A DNA stretch of 64,000 nt, taken from contig OX344751.2 of the NCBI GenBank assembly GCA_947034885.2, positions 8,990,001 to 9,054,000 on the forward strand, read 5' to 3'. The notes beneath the pieces were generated by a model. The model did not search any database, was not told the origin of the DNA, and worked only from the letters and a program-made list of their open reading frames with translations. Positions 25,200-37,791 of the stretch are shown piece after piece; the first letter of the stretch is position 1; the number at the start of each line of letters is the position of its first letter. The DNA is from Thuidium tamariscinum. Lineage: Eukaryota > Streptophyta > Bryopsida > Hypnales > Thuidiaceae. The position numbers and the translations under genes were made by a program.

Positions 25200-27740
25200 C
25201 ATTTTCACTGCATTTACAATAGAGTTTTCAACATAACCCACTTGACACGGTTATATTGAAAAAAACCTAGTTTTGGCCAATTTCCTTCTAGTGATTTGAG
25301 AATCCTTCAAACAAAGAGAAAAAGACCTCAAATAATAGAAAATCGATCAGTTTATTGGATTTAAATTAAAAGCAAAATAAATTGGAATCCTCAGTATGAG
25401 TGTTTATCCCTTTTAGAGGTGTTTATCCATTGTTTGGCAATGGAGTAGATCACTATCATACAAGTCAGCGAGAGTTGGAGAGCTTTGCAGAGGGCCTTAT
25501 CTTGAATCAAATTCTAAGTCAAGTCGTGGAGATGCTCTCAACAACTTGTTTTGACTACTAAAGGACTAAAATGTTGATTTTGGATTTCTCAAGAATTCTT
25601 GCCAGAAATTTGTTGTGTTCTTCATAATTTGGATTTTTTGCATGAAACTCCTAGGATGGATGCTAATCACCCTAATTTGCAAAAGTTGTAAGGATTTTTT
25701 TAATTTCAATGTATCAAACTAGTTAGCTTTAAAAAAATTGTAAGAGATTATCAAATGAAACATATAAAATGTTATTTGGATGGGTTTTTTGGTGAATGAC
25801 CATCTCTATAGAATTGTTACAAATGTCTAGTTTTTATTTTTTGTATTCACTTTTTTTTACTATTTTAAACTAATTTTAACATCAAAATACCTATTTTCTT
25901 GAGGTTTGGCATTTTTCAAGTTGTCCTACTTAGAGAATTTCTCTATGAATTCCTTCCTAGGCACCTTCATCTTAAAGGTGTATACAAGAGTCATATTTTT
26001 TAATTTAAAAAAAAATAGTTTTTTAATTTTAAAGTGCTCCAAAAAAAGAAATGAATATTATTGCAAAATACAACAAATAGTATAAATGTTTCTTGCTACC
26101 CATCTCATAATAATACTAAAAATATGTTATTGTTTTTTCCCCATGTAAATGTGACTAAATACTTAATCTTCAAAGTCCATCACTTTGTTATGCTATATCA
26201 TACCATTAATAATGGTTGAAATTTTCATTGATATTTTTCAAAGATGAACATGTATATCTTCTATTGTCATTCAATATTTGGAAAATGTGATTTTATGTTT
26301 TTAAACTATAATCCAGTTATTCAATATTTAAGATTTTTTAGATGTTTTTTCTTGAAGTAGAAGCTAGACAACAAAAGTTTCATTTTTTGGTTTTATCCAA
26401 AAGCAAGGAAGAGTCATTCTAAATGCTTCAAATCAAGTTTTTGGAAGAAAGTCTAAAATATTGAAGTATATAATAGAGGTAACATGTTCTTTTTGAACAA
26501 TATCCAAATGAAATCTTAATTGGATGTTGTGTTGTAACTATATTTTGTTCAATGGTTGAATTTTAGGATTATTGTAGAATCAATCAATTCACCTATTCAA
26601 TCAATAATGAGATATTTTTGGTAATTAGTCTCATCCTTTAGCAAGTTTTATATGAAATTAACTTAACCTAATCACAAAATTACATACATTGAAATATATG
26701 AATTTTTAATATATGAACAATAATTGTTTAACCAATTTATGACCAACTATAGTTTTAGGTGAAGAACTCGGTGAAGAATAGCACAAAAAGACAATAACAG
26801 TTATTATTTTTCATTTATTACAATGCAAAAGTCAATATTTAAAAATCCATATATGTACATGAAACATACAAAGTATGGATGCAGATGGTCATTTTTGTTT
26901 TAGATGAATACCATAAACCTCATTATATTTGCTAATACCCTAAATTTGCTTAGTGAGGGCAAAAATATAGAGGTTTATTCTTAATTTGTACCCCAAAGGA
27001 TATTCAAGAACAAATTATTTGCTACAAATAAAAATTCTTTAAATTTTGAATGCATATATTGAATATTAATCTGTGAATTAGAAAGAGAAGGTCATAAAAT
27101 ATGCAATTGATGGTCCTAAAGAAGGGACAAATTTTTACTTTCATAACAAGTATAGCAAAGAATATAAAAATTCTACCCATTCCTTAACCCATAAGTGCTC
27201 TAATGTCCACTTTCCAGAAGATGTACAGAATGAAAATCAAATTTCTTTTTCATTAAAGCTTAGATGAAAGTCATCCAAATTTTTAGAGATACTTTATGAA
27301 ATTATGGCACTATCCAAGGGTTGGATTTGGTATTACTAGAGCTCATATTTTTCTAAAATTACAGATGTGGAAGTATGTCAAGTGGTTGACTTGCATTGAT
27401 TCTAGATCAAATTTGGAATTGCAAAAATTAGGTCAAAGAATCAAAGAACATAAAAATTGCAAAAAATTGCTATGTCAAGAGAACCTCATTTCAAGTCTTG
27501 TCTAACAAAATTATTCATAAAATGACAATATTTTGCTTATAATTGAATTTTGAAGGAGTTTTGAATTTTTTCTTTCAAAAATTATAGAAAAATATTGGTG
27601 ATAGCATTGGTGAATCTAACCTTATGGATAGAATCTGAAACTCAAATTTTACAACTATTATTTGCATCTTAGTTCCAAGATATTCTTCCAAATAGTATTT
27701 TATAATGTTTTTTCTAAAATCATCAATTCTACAGATGAGT
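25200..27740. other. AT-rich intergenic DNA
   Basis: No gene, RNA gene or element with clear ends was recognised. A short phrase at 27750-27800 resembles the sequence just left of the CACTA element (18957-19019, AGAGCATC(C/T)CCA followed by a GCAA-rich tract). This suggests a dispersed MITE-like family. Confidence 0.5.
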
Positions 27741-29649
27741 TTGGTCACTTAGAGCATCTCCATGCCAATGCAAAATATATCGCAAACTAGGTATTTGGCT
27801 GAACTGGGCCACACACACTTCTCTACAACACGCAATATAAGGCTCACCAAATGTCTGACTACAACCAAATTTCCCAAGCAAACAAAGAAATGGTATCTCA
27901 CGTACCTTCTGAGATACAATTGATACATAGGTCTTTTCATTATGACAACAAACAAAAGATTTCAACTACCTCATCCCTATGTCATGTTTTTCCACAAATG
28001 TCATGCCAATCCCTCCTCCTATTTCTTAGGCTAAGTCTAGTAGTAGGGCAACATCCCTCCATACTGCATTGGCCACCTTCCTTTTTAGGCCTTAGTCAAG
28101 CCCCTTTGATCTCTCAGACATAAAGATGCTTTTAGGGATAAAAGGCTCATAGCACTCCAATAGGCTAAAGGTTTCATTCAATAATATGTTGAAATTGATA
28201 ATGTCAAAGTTTGAAGGGTCCACATCACCTCACACAAATCACGCCTTCATTCTACAAAAATCTGTTGAAGTGGAGAAACCCGTACAGGGTGAACACTTTA
28301 CATATAAAAATATGTTGAAATGGAGTTTCCATGCCAAAGTTTGAAGGGTCCACAACTGCACATCATATTATGCAAATCACAAGATCACATACAACTCCTC
28401 TTTATGTAACCAACTACACGTACACCTTATCCGACCAGTACTCAGACAAATCTGTACTTCTCACCTAGATTCTGCTGCACTTTGGAAGATTTCATCTGCT
28501 GAACAAGGTAAATATCAGGATATGTTTTGAAAGAGTGTTTTCCAAGTTTTCTTTACATTCACTCTCCCACGTGCTATGTGTGATATAACTTACAACAGTT
28601 CCTATGCTTTTAATCCACCTTGCTCAACAATTTTGCTACATCCACTTACAATCATCTCGAAAGTTTGGAAATCAAAGCCTCCGAAAGACGTCGATTATGA
28701 CCTACAGCTTCGATCACTGAAAAAGATCTTGCAAGACGATGTTGATGAGGGCTATAGCAAGGACTTTTGAGTGTCGGATTAAAGCTTTAAACCCCCACTT
28801 GCACCATTCAGAGTGAACCCTGAAATCCTCCTACACATGTTAAATCATCAATCAACCATTTTTGTGTGACTAACAAGGCAATGGAACATCACTCTTCAAG
28901 AATGTCTTGAATTGCACGTTCCTTCCAGGTCACCGCAAGATGGCAAACATTTCACAACGACGCACGCCCTTTCTGTATTTCATTCGAGATTGGGGTACCG
29001 TCGCTACTTTAATTGATCCTGATGCTCGCCATGAATGGATGATTGTTCAAAGGAGAATATGAGAGCAGGCAACAGCACACAATCAATAGGGTCTCTTGCG
29101 TACGTTATCTCAGCTTGCACAGATCTTATCTAAAACATACTGCGCATCCGTTGTACTCCAAAATGAAGCAAAACCAACAAAACTGACATGCGACTTTGCT
29201 ACTCCTCGTCAGGTACAAACAATTCTCCACCTCAAAGCAAGGCAAGCTAATCTGCGTTCAATTTCCCATACTATGCATCTCATCTCAATTAGTAATGAGG
29301 AAACAACTTCGAAATAGCAGTGATACAGTCTTTCAACAACAGAGTTTTAATAACATATGTCAAGTAAGGGTTCGAAACCCCTACACACTTCGACAATCGT
29401 ACATCAGCATTTCATGCACTTCTCAGATATAGGTTCCCAGGCTAGATCTAATTGTTCGAAATGAAAAAGGAGGCAGATATTCCGCATATCATTCGCGTTG
29501 CAGGAAAGCATGTAACGAGAGTAGACCGAGAGATAAATATAGGACGGGCGAGGTATGTAGTCTGTACAACCTTGGCCAACAACAAAATAGTTAGTTACAG
29601 CAGGGACCTCCGCCATAGTCCCCGTGTATTCCCCGCGGAGCTACAATCC
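27741..29649. other. Intergenic DNA downstream of thioredoxin, no recognised gene
   Basis: A phrase GTCAAAGTTTGAAGGGTCCA occurs at about 28202, and a near-copy lies about 130 bases later, a small tandem duplication. From about 28400 the composition becomes more genic. Open frames up to 73 residues show no motif I recognise. Part of the segment next to 29650 may be the thioredoxin 3' untranslated region. Confidence 0.4.
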
Positions 29650-30352
29650 TCATGCAGAGCTAGTAACAGTGGTAGTGGCATACTGGTTGCACTTTCTCTC
29701 GAGCTCATCCTTGTTAGCGCCAACAATTTTATCAAGCTGCACTCCATTCTTGATAAAAAGGAACGTGGGCATGGCGCGAACTTCCCACTTAGATGTGACA
29801 TCCTGCAAAGTCCGACGAATAGAAACTTGATCAGAACAATGTCCTTAGCTTCGAATGAAATGCGAGAAAACAGAAAACAGAAAGACAGTGTTAAGAATTT
29901 CTTTCTTAAGCAAGCAATAAACAGACTCCCGATCCTTCATGCATGAAAAGCAAATTCATTTCTCGATATACTAAACCTATCATTTCCAATCGTGCCAGTA
30001 CCTGAACTTCATCGACGTCCACTTTGAGGAAGATCAGATTTTCGAATTTCTTGCTCAACTCGGCGAAGATGGGAGCCATTAGTCGGCAAGGGCCGCACCA
30101 GGTTGCGGTGAAATCGACGACAACCTAAGAAATAATTGAGATATCAGTAAACGATTAAGGCTTCATAAACCACAAAACTCAGACGCAATACACCACCACG
30201 GATGAACAGAACAAAAGGGTGGGAAAAAAAAAGGAAAGAAGTGAGAACACAGATATCATTACAATTTTACTGGTAGTCTTGGCCTCGTCAATCTTAGCAT
30301 CCCACTGAGCCGAGTTGTTGATAATGTGAATGTTACCGTGGTCCCCAGCCAT
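29650..30352 (-). CDS. Thioredoxin, h type
   Basis: Three coding exons, 30352-30263, 30124-30002 and 29802-29650, all phase 0, encode 121 residues, a normal length for plant thioredoxin h. The redox site WCGPCR is at 39-44, preceded by VVVDFTAT. The cis-proline segment RAMPTF is at 80-85 and a KVDVDE strand lies near 63-68. These cytosolic proteins reduce disulfides in targets, using electrons from NADPH-thioredoxin reductase. There is no transit peptide with the chosen start. The frame stays open upstream to an ATG at 30439 (29 more residues). However, TGTGTTGCAG just 5' of the chosen ATG looks like an acceptor, so I read 30375 as the start of the second leader exon. A 5' untranslated intron is inferred. 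Confidence 0.95.
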
Positions 30353-30375
30353 TTTCGAAGCGGGTTCTGAAGTTC

Positions 30376-31570
30376 CTGCAACACACGAAATCGATTTCGG
30401 CATATGGATAGATAGATATAAGCCGAACGAGAACCACACTAAATTGCTTTCAGCTTATAAAGGGAGTCATAAATATAAAGCATTGACTCAAGGATGGGAC
30501 GGTGGCGCAACCGAATAACAAAGAAACAGATATAAATACTATGCCACTGCAGCAGCGTTCAACCAAGACAGTATGCCTGCGTCAACTGCTCCACACGACC
30601 ATTTACGCTGCTAAATTAACGCAACATATAAGAAAAAAGCATCCCCATGCTTCAAGACGGCTTTCAGAGCAAAAACCCGGTTAAAGAAGATGAAAGGATG
30701 CTAGACCTAGAACCGGTTTCTCTGTTTTCTGCTCGCCAACACGGTCGCTGTGTCCACAGCAACACAAATTCCCCATTCAAAAGAATCGAAGCGACAACAC
30801 GAGAGACTAGTTCCTCTTCCCGAAACCCCAGACTACGGTGCAATTCCGCTAGCTGAAAAAACCTCCAAACCCGCAAACTGTAGCGCAAAAATCAACAGGA
30901 ACCACAAAACATGCCCGAACCGCAGCTTTAGCCTCCTCCAACCTTCGCAATCACACGCATCGATCCAAACCTCAAATCCCTCCAACTGCAGAGCAAAAAC
31001 ACTACGCCAATTCCGCTATACCAGCAAACACAAACCAACTCTACAACCACCAAAAAAACTATTCACGGCAGACAGCAAGAACGTACCCCAAGAAGGCGAA
31101 GCAATCAAACTCCGACTACAACCAACCAAATACGGAACACAAAAAAACCGCCGCAACGCCGACTTCAGCTTGTTACCTTTGTGCAGAAAACGCGAGGGAG
31201 CGAAGCGATCGAGAGAAAAGTTGCGGAGACACGAGTGTGATATGCAAAGTGGAGAGGCGGAAGGTCCTTCCTTATTGGGCTCCCAGGACGACCGGTCAGA
31301 CCAGTATGGACCGTCAGTAGGCGGTTGAGAGGCTCAGTCTTCGTCTCTGTGGAGGACATGCGACGGTCTGTAGCAGGTGGTCGAGGGACCCTCGTTCACA
31401 CGGGGCCCGAGGCCGGCGCAGCGTCCGTTAACTTCGGTAGCGGTGAGTGAGCAAGTTCCGGGATGACGCCGCGTGGCGTGCTGCTCGTGATCTCCCACGT
31501 GTTGCTTCGGGTACGGGGCCCTCCTTGGTACTGCTGCCGGCTGGGGTATCGGTCTACCGATTTACCGTCA
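30376..31570 (-). promoter_or_regulatory. 5' leader intron and promoter region of thioredoxin
   Basis: The acceptor at 30377-30376 implies a leader intron whose donor I could not place. The DNA up to about 31570 is the most GC-rich outside the right end. It includes a G-box core CACGTG at 31496-31501. A plus-strand frame of 192 residues spans 30750-31328 but has low complexity and no recognised domain, so it is not called as a gene. Confidence 0.4.
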
Positions 31571-32344
31571 ATACCATATATTTTCTGAGACTGGTACAGA
31601 CATTTCTGGTACAGACATTTCTGAGACTGGTACAGACCTGCTTCATTCAGACTCTTTTTTTTTCTTTTTTTAAGGGATTATCTTAATCCTTTAGGATGTA
31701 GAGTTCCAGTATTTCACATTTTTGGGATGGTTCTTTTATGTAGTGGGCAAAGTATGAAATTATAAGCATCTTGGCAAAGTTGTGGAATAAATTATGAGAT
31801 TAAAAAATAAAAATAAAAGGGTAGAAACTATGCCTAAATAAAGAACATGTTCCTCATGGTCATAGTGAATATAAGCTCTTTCTTGGAGAAGGCTTCATGT
31901 TGGGTGTACTTTGCTTGGAAAGTAAGCATATATCTTTGGTTACCAATAGGAGCAATTATAAACAATTGTTGTACATGCTCCACCGCATTGTAAAAGGTGT
32001 CAAATCATTTGTAGGCTTGTCTTAGATTCCTCAATCCACTTGTTTGAGTTTTATAATACATTTATTTATATGGTAGTGGAAATTGAAAAGGATGAAATTT
32101 CATTAAGTTACATATCTACTTCTAATTAATTTGCCTAATGCACCCAATTGAAATCCAACAATTCTTTCTTAAAATGTCATGAATTACCACTTTTTTCATC
32201 ATTTGAAAAATGGGAGTTATAAACAAAGTATGTGAATTTACAAATCCAAAAGTATTAGTATTCAAAGGAGAAGATTGAAAAATAAATCACAAGAAAACAC
32301 AGGGAAAATTCTAGGGAAAAAAAGGGTCCTAAGCTAAAATTACA
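31571..32344. other. Short tandem repeat, then AT-rich intergenic DNA
   Basis: At 31589-31640 the phrase GGTACAGACATTTCT and variants occur three times in tandem. The rest is AT-rich with no supported gene. Confidence 0.6.
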
Positions 32345-32348
32345 TTAA

Positions 32349-33234
32349 TCCTTAAAGGACCAAATTGCATTTTTGACAACATAGGAATTTGGAGCTATTA
32401 ACTATGAATTTATTTTTTATTTTTTATTTTTGAAATTTTCACACAATATGTGCCCAAGGAATATTATTAAGACCCAACAATTTTCATGCCTTTTGATTAC
32501 ATGGTTAAAAAGTTATTGCATAATATATTGTTTTCTTTGATCTTGAGGCAGGCTAGATAGGTAAAATTTTTCTAAAAGAATTGTTTTTTTAAGAAGTAAA
32601 AATTTGAAACAAGTTTTGAAGATTTTTATTTGAGCTAAAGATTTGAATCAATCCATTTTGATTTATGAAATAAAATTTACGAAGAGTTTTAGTTTTTAGG
32701 TAATTATAGAATCTCTATGCTAAGATTAAACAGAAAATGAAGTCCCTTATTTAACTCTATTTTAAATATATTTGGAAAAAAATTAGAAACATTGAGTAGA
32801 GACTATTTATGACAACAATGCAACTATTGGAATTGACATTTTTCAATTTCACAAATCAATTCTTCACAATTTATTGAATTGAACATTCTCTTTTTCATTC
32901 TATTTACTATTTTTTTAATATGTTGTGCAATTCCAAATGATTTAAAAACCTTCAAGTTTGTAGCAAACTTACCTTGAAGAATGAATCCTAAGAGCTACCT
33001 CCATTTTAAACATTTTTTCAAACAAACAAGACCTTATAAACTATAGCTATATATTTTTTTTGCAAGGTGCCAAAAATGATTTTTGTCAATTCAAATGCTA
33101 ATATCTTGCAATGCATGTGGTGAAAATCCTACAATTGTATGTGCCTAAATTTATTTTCTTAATTTTGGTATTTGTACCAGAAATAGCAATTTTGGAGCCT
33201 TTTGGGTGAAAATGTAGTCAAATATCTTTAGGGG
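32349..33234 (-). mobile_element. Family A transposon copy 3 (inverted), flanked by TTAA
   Basis: An 886-bp element flanked by TTAA at 32345-32348 and 33235-33238. Read on the minus strand it starts CCCCTAAAGATATTTGAC and ends GGTCCTTTAAGGA, like copies 1 and 2. The interior matches them in reverse orientation, for example the AAATGCTAATATCTTGCAAT segment. No coding capacity is seen. Confidence 0.7.
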
Positions 33235-33238
33235 TTAA

Positions 33239-35345
33239 GCAAAATTTGATATAAATCAACCAAATCAGGCATATTGTAAAATGATGATTAATTTTCTTTT
33301 AAATATAATAAAGCAAAGTAGTAGGAAATTGGAATTAAATAGGAAATAAAAAAGAAAGTAACCAAAACAAATACCAAACTAAAATGAAAACAAAATACTA
33401 TAGATAAGAATTGTGTTCAATATAGAACTATAGATTTAATTTTGGCATAGTATAACAATTTTTTTTTAATTCTCTAAATTCAAAAAAATTGGGAAATCAT
33501 CCTAATTAATTTGAGATTTAGAGCTTAAAATCAAAAGTTATGAAAAAATATAAGAGAAGGTTTTGAAGGGATATATTCTTTGACATTTAAGTATCTTCTG
33601 TGAATTTCATCCATAATTATTGATTAGAGGCTCAAAATCACAAACAAGTTTTTTTTGGAGATCAAAATTAGCCTGATTAACCAACTTTTTTCTACTCAAA
33701 GTTTTTTGGAAAAAATTGTTTTGATATGCCTATAAAGTTCTACATCGAATACAATTCTTTTGTCTTCACAATGAGTGGTCAAGCTCTTGCTAGACAATGG
33801 ATTTCATCATAAAAACAACTTCTTTTCCGTTCATCATACAATTGAATTTCCTTCAATGTTGTGCTTTACATTTGCTCTTGAAAGGTATTGTTGTTCACTT
33901 GTTTCCAATAGAAAAGAGAACATCTATGCCATGGAAAAAAAATACAAACTATGAGATTATACGTGAATGAGAAAATTAGATCTCCTAGAAAATTGATAAT
34001 AGTTGTTATTTTTTATATACAATAAATACTATTCCTAAATGATTTCTAAAGTCTCTTGATTTGAAAAATACCAATTTGTGGATGATCAAGTTTTTAAAAT
34101 AGAATCCATTGTATATAGAATATTGAATACTTCTCAAATGAAGAAAATTTATTTCAGATTCTTGTAAGTCAAAATGAACCAAAAAAAAAGTGTTGAATTT
34201 TTTTAATACTTTGGATGTTGCATTATCCAAATTTGTGCCAAAATCAACAAAAAACTATAAAACTAGACAATAGAGTACCCTACTTGAACAAAATTTTATT
34301 CATCCATTGTTAATTTGGTCATTGTTTTCCTACTAGTGTTTTGAAGCACATGTAGAAAAAAGGCAATACTTAAGAGTTTTGTAGGGACAAACTTTACAGA
34401 TAAAATCTCAATTAAAGTCTATATATGAGAATTGGTCATACTTGAGTAGAGGGGTTGAAAACATCTCTGGCACTATGAAGAATAACTAACTCTTTTGTTT
34501 ATCCTAATTTGCTTTATAGCAAGTAGAGCTCACTACCAATGAGCAAGATAATATAGAAGGTTTGACTTTGTATTTGTTGCAACTAGGCAAAGTGTGCAAA
34601 ATTCAAGGGTTTTGAAGAGTAATTGCCTTCAATGTTAAGAATGATGACACATTGCAATATATTCTTTAGTATTATAGAGAATTTATTATCTAAGAAGAAT
34701 GACGCCTCTCACTCAATCCATAATTTTAATTACCAAAACATTTATTGGACAACAACTTGAATTCAAGTAGAAATCAACAACTGGGAAACTAAGTTGTTTA
34801 AAACATGCAAGTGGACTTATGGCAATACATTAATTACCTATCTCAAGAAAGCTTTAAAGTAGATTTTTTGTAACTTATAACATTTTGCTAAGAACAAATT
34901 CAACAAAATATTTACAAATTCTCTATGTTTCAACTTGAAATATGATATTGTCCAATTATTATAGCTAGTTAAAGTCCACTCTCTTCAACTCAAATGTAAT
35001 TCATCACTACTCCAATTCTAAGCCTATAACTCTCACGTACAAACTTCAAACTAGTAGTTTGTTATTATTATAGAAAGCTAATACAATTGTCATTATACCT
35101 TCTAAATTTCAATTCTAAAGATATTACTGTCCAGTTTTTATAGCTGGTCAAAGTTCTGTTTTCAAATCAAAAGTAGTTATGAGCCCTCAAAATTTTTATC
35201 CTCAAGCTGCATATCAAACATCCCCTTCTCACTTCTTCAAGCATAACTCTCATATAGAGATTCTAAATTGAACAAGTGATAGGTTTTCAAAATAACAAAA
35301 ACAAGAAAAACATCCTCTCAAAATGTCGTAACAAAATTCTTCATG
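33239..35345. other. AT-rich intergenic DNA with a diverged repeat of about 174 bp
   Basis: No gene is supported. Two diverged units start at about 34945 (GATATTGTCCAATTATTATA) and about 35118 (GATATTACTGTCCAGTTTTT). Each continues through ATAGCT(A/G)GT(T/C)AAAGT and an ATAACTCTCA phrase. They lie directly left of the foldback element at 35348. Confidence 0.5.
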
Positions 35346-35347
35346 TA

Positions 35348-36734
35348 CAGTAGGGTCCCAATCAAATTGGCGTTTTCGAAATCGCAGTGAAGAAAATTTC
35401 ACTACAGCCAACTTTGAGAGGCTCCCGAGAGCTCAAAAATTGGTATTTTACCCCGAAATTTTTACCACAGCACAATCTTTAAGTTAACTATATGTATGCC
35501 AAATTTCAAGGCCAAAAGATTCACCAAGAAAAAGTTATTCAAAATCTACCAACATGGGTAGTGGTGAGAAACATTTCACTACTTTCAACTTTGACACCTT
35601 CCTAAGGATTGAGTTTTTTTTCTTTTGCCATGAAATTTTTGTCATGAAACAATCTCTATGCTTTTAATATGTATAAAAAATTTCAAGGTAAAAGAATTTT
35701 TTTTAAGAAGATATTTGAAATCTCCCAACAAGTGTAGTTTTGAGAAAATTTTCACAATTTCCAACTTTGACACCCTCCCAAGGGCTGAAAAATTGGTTTT
35801 TTTACCATGAATTTGTTTTTGTGAAGTCACATCTATATTGATAATATGTACTCCAAGTTTCAAGTTCAAATGAATTACCAAGAAAAAGATATACAAAATG
35901 TATAGTTGTGAGAAAATTTCCACTATTGCTGACTTTGACACCCTCCCAAGGGCTGAAAATTTGTCTATTTAACATGAATTTTTTTGAATAAGATCAACTT
36001 TATGTTGATAATATATGTTCCAAATTTCAAGTTCAAAACACTTACCCAAAAAAAGATATTCAAAATCTCTCAACATGTGTAGTTGTAAGGTTGAATTCTT
36101 ACATTCGTGTCAAACTTTGCTCCACAAAATAACACTATACTAAGGGCTCAAAAACTCCTCCTCACAACTACACATGTTGGGAGACTTTGTATATCTTTTT
36201 TTTGGTAATTCATTTGAACTTGAAACTTGGAGCACATATTATCAACATAGATGTGACTTCACAAAAACAAATTCATGGTAAGAAACCAATTTTTCAGCCC
36301 TTGGGAGGGTGTCAAAGTTGGAAATTGTGAAAATTTTCTCAAAACTACACCTGTTGGGAGATTTCAAATATCTTCTTAAAAAAAATTCTTTTACCTTGAA
36401 ATTTTTTATACATATTAAAAACATAGAGATTGTTTCATGACAAAAATTTCATGGCAAAAGAAAAAAAACTCAATCCTTAGGAAGGTGTCAAAGTTGAAAG
36501 TAGTGAAATGTTTCTCACCACTACCCATGTTGGTAGATTTTGAATAACTTTTTTTTGGTGAATTTTTTGGCCTTGAAATTTGGCGTACATATAGTTAACT
36601 TAAAGATTGTTCTGTGGTAAAAATTTCGGGGTAAAATACCAATTTTTGAGCTCTCGGGAGCCTCTCAAAGTTGGCTGCAGTGAAATTTTCTTCACTGCGA
36701 TTTCGAAAACGCCAATTTGATTGGGGCCCTACTG
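35348..36734 (+). mobile_element. Foldback (palindromic) transposon, copy 1
   Basis: A 1387-bp near-complete palindrome. The ends CAGTAGGGTCCCAATCAAAT and their inverse are flanked by TA, as in Tc1/mariner and pogo-type elements. The left arm holds four units starting at about 35409, 35586, 35762 and 35930, each beginning near CAACTTTGA; spacing is 177, 176 and 168 bp. The right arm holds three inverted units. A unique loop of about 90 bp (near 36080-36165) separates them. Short open frames in the arms are by-products of the repeats. No transposase is present. Because both copies share GTA and TAC beside the ends, the true border could lie a few bases further out. Confidence 0.85.
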
Positions 36735-36775
36735 TACAATATGCTATGTCTCTCTAAAGGCACAATTCTCCTTAA

Positions 36776-37787
36776 CCCTAGACCGCCCAAGAGGACGGAT
36801 TGTGTCCACTGCGAATTGAAAATAGGCTCAGATGCACTATGAGAATCCTGAAATCGGAGGAAACAAGTGCAGCTGAGAAGAACGACAAAATTCTGAAGCT
36901 CATCACCGAATTCTTGCCGCCATCCAAGCGTCGTAGTGTTGCACATGGAGGTCTGAATCGCCAACAGTCAAAAGCGGGACTTGGCAGTTTGGACCGAATG
37001 TCCGAAATGTGACCGGGACGAGCCAGTGGGAGGCCGTTGGCCTCGGATCCAATTTTCAACAGAGGACAAAATTCTTGTTTCCTAGGGTTTAGAAATCCGT
37101 TGCAGCATGAGAACACGGTACTGCATTTGGGTACTACACTAGTGATAACGATCATCGTATTGTTGGCTTCGTCAAATTGTTGGTTTCCCCATGTCTTCTC
37201 GCAATGAAATCGCAATTGTGGACATTGCAATCGAGGGAATTGTCGTGTAATGCAGGCGTTCAATGCCATCGCCATGTTTACGTTGGAGGCGTTTGTTTTC
37301 GTTGGCAGTGTGTGTTTCGCGTGCATTGAAAGTAGTGTCCGTGAACCGGTAATACCCAGTTCTAGGCCCAACAACACTCCCGATAGTCCCGGTCAACCAT
37401 CGCTCAAATTTTGTCCCAAAATTCTCCTCGTTGTGTCGTTTTGCAGAATCTCGTGCCAATTTCTTGTACACCAAGTCCCTTTCATTGTTTCAATATAACC
37501 CACAGATGCATTCGGAAGATCTCGGTGCCTGCTGTCCACAATTGGACCGCGATTCTTCAAAAACACTGGTGTCACTGAGCAGTTTCAATGACTTCTGATG
37601 CCTTAATGTACAAATCCGAAAGTTCAATGCTCACTTTTCTTGCGGATTTCCCATCGTCTCTGACTTCATCAACACCCTCAACTCCGACTTCAGGTAATTT
37701 CACCCAGCCGACGCTGTGCAATTTCATTCTTCACTCACAGGTTCCGCAGCGTGTAGGGGAAGCCAACTCCTTCTGGGCGGTCTAGGG
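36776..37787. mobile_element. piggyBac-like non-autonomous element flanked by TTAA
   Basis: A 1012-bp element with a perfect 13-bp terminal inverted repeat CCCTAGACCGCCC, flanked by TTAA at 36772-36775 and 37788-37791. The CCCTAGA start and the TTAA target are the piggyBac signature. The interior is clearly richer in GC than its surroundings. Minus-strand frames of 199 (36778-37377) and 100 (37172-37474) residues are open, but I recognise no transposase or other domain. It may be a deletion derivative or carry captured gene sequence. It starts about 40 bp right of the foldback element. Confidence 0.75.
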
Positions 37788-37791
37788 TTAA

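Noticed and set aside
29355..29385. Possible tRNA gene from a GGGTTCGAAACCCC phrase
   Set aside because: It resembles a T-arm box B, but no A box, anticodon arm or pairing acceptor stem could be built on either strand.
30750..31328. 192-residue open frame upstream of thioredoxin
   Set aside because: Low-complexity Asn/Thr/Lys/Pro-rich translation of the leader and promoter region on the opposite strand, with no domain.
36778..37377. 199-residue minus-strand open frame inside the piggyBac-like element
   Set aside because: No transposase or other domain is recognisable. It is kept only as a note in the element entry.
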